A stretch of DNA of 64,000 nt, from contig NC_083382.1 in assembly GCF_031755915.1 (NCBI RefSeq), positions 33,688,501-33,752,500 on the forward strand, in the 5' to 3' direction. The notes below the pieces were generated by a model. It was given only the letters and a program-made list of their open reading frames with translations. It ran no database searches and was not told the DNA's origin. Shown piece by piece: positions 63,111 through 64,000 of this stretch. Origin of the DNA: Ziziphus jujuba. Its lineage: Eukaryota; Streptophyta; Magnoliopsida; Rosales; Rhamnaceae. Position 1 is the stretch's first letter, and each line of letters begins with the position of its first letter. A program made the position numbers and the translations under genes.

Positions 63111-64000
63111 TTTATCATGCATGCTCCCTTCTATTTTCCTCTTTAAAATTCAATGTATGAATGATGATGTTAATCATCGATCCACAACCGCATGCATGAA
63201 TGAATAATAATATTTGAATTTCTAAATCAGATACAGATCTGATTGGTTAAAGTGTGTATGTCCATATCATGTATATGTGAACATTTCAATTACACTAACT
63301 GTTTGTAAATCCAATGTCTCATTTATAATATATTTTCTATATTAATGTCTTACGAACAACTCTCACCTTTGTACACGAAAATCAATAGGGTTCATAATCA
63401 TAAACCATATATCCGTTATTGGATAGTAGATTTGTGGACATAAACCCATTGGGTTCTTGTGGTCCAAATGTTTTTGTTCTTCGAAAGGCCCAAAACGACA
63501 ATAACGAATGCTGACTTAGACATTCCTTGCCTGACCCATTAATACATATGCAGGCCCAATGTATAGAGATCCTACTTCGGTCCATATAATTATAAACTGT
63601 GTATTCCAAATTCTCCACCTACAGTTGTAGTTTGGTTCTTGAATTTTTCTTTTTGTTAGCTTTGAAACTTTAATTTGTAGTGCACTTTGGTTCACTTATT
63701 GTTTTGTTTTTTGTTTTTTTTTTTAATAAAAGCAGGTGTGTTTTTTTGTTTAAAATCACTAAAATACAACTTTAAGGTCTAAAGTATTAAATAACAAAAA
63801 AAAAAAAAAAGGTACTTCGATAACTAAAATGGAACTATAGGCATGGTTCATTGACTAATAGAGGTAATAATCCAAAAAAATAAAAAAAATAAATAAAGAA
63901 ATGTAGAACCATATTTAGATTGCTTTTGATTTTGTTTCTTTAGTACTTATAAATTTTTGTAAAATTTTTATGTAAAACACTCTATATTGACTTTGTCTAT
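63111..64000. other. 3' flank of the subtilase, no gene seen
   Basis: The subtilase 3'-UTR followed by AT-rich DNA with T- and A-runs (63709-63724, 63797-63811). There is no coding signal to the window end. Confidence 0.6.

Overview
This 64-kb window is nuclear DNA from a flowering plant, almost certainly a woody or otherwise non-Brassica eudicot. The evidence is many GT-AG introns, AT-rich intergenic DNA full of (TA)n, (CT)n and poly-A tracts, chloroplast- and peroxisome-targeted proteins, an RLCK-VII kinase, a plant subtilase, and two plant transposon classes. I reconstructed the multi-exon genes by hand. Every exon chain below keeps frame across all junctions, but no computation or database search was run.

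Layout, left to right: a possible small acidic protein on the minus strand with a probably spliced 3' region (3.9-4.2 kb); a small secreted cysteine-rich peptide (5.5 kb, +); organellar lysyl-tRNA synthetase (OVA5-like, 14 exons, 6.6-11.3 kb, +); a small Cys-rich protein ending in a CaaX prenylation box (14.2-16.5 kb, +); an intronless LRR receptor-like protein (17.0-19.5 kb, -); the thylakoid PDZ/TPR protein MET1/ZKT (20.2-22.6 kb, -); a Pumilio/PUF RNA-binding protein (24.1-27.8 kb, -); chloroplast chaperonin-60 beta (14 exons, 30.0-33.2 kb, -); a complete 7.9-kb Mutator-like transposon (MULE, 33.6-41.5 kb) inserted about 390 bp upstream of the chaperonin start; glyoxysomal malate synthase (43.0-45.1 kb, -); a decayed Ty1/copia LTR retrotransposon (45.8-49.3 kb); an RLCK-VII kinase resembling PBL16 (49.7-53.5 kb, -); 5.5 kb of AT-rich DNA with no gene seen; and a nine-exon subtilase resembling SBT3.18 (59.0-63.1 kb, +).

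From memory, the MET1, PUM, CPN60B, OVA5 and PBL16 neighbourhood matches duplicated Arabidopsis segments on chromosomes 1, 3 and 5, so the gene order looks ancient. Several products act in the chloroplast (OVA5, MET1, CPN60B). There is no operon-like coupling.

The most unusual part is the MULE. It has matching terminal inverted repeats and a 9-bp target duplication. Its transposase is intact except for a 10-bp tandem-duplication frameshift. Clusters of short palindromic TTTCC...GGAAA repeats lie on both sides of the transposase gene. About 3.5 kb of cargo-like DNA carries splice-like signals and may be captured host sequence.
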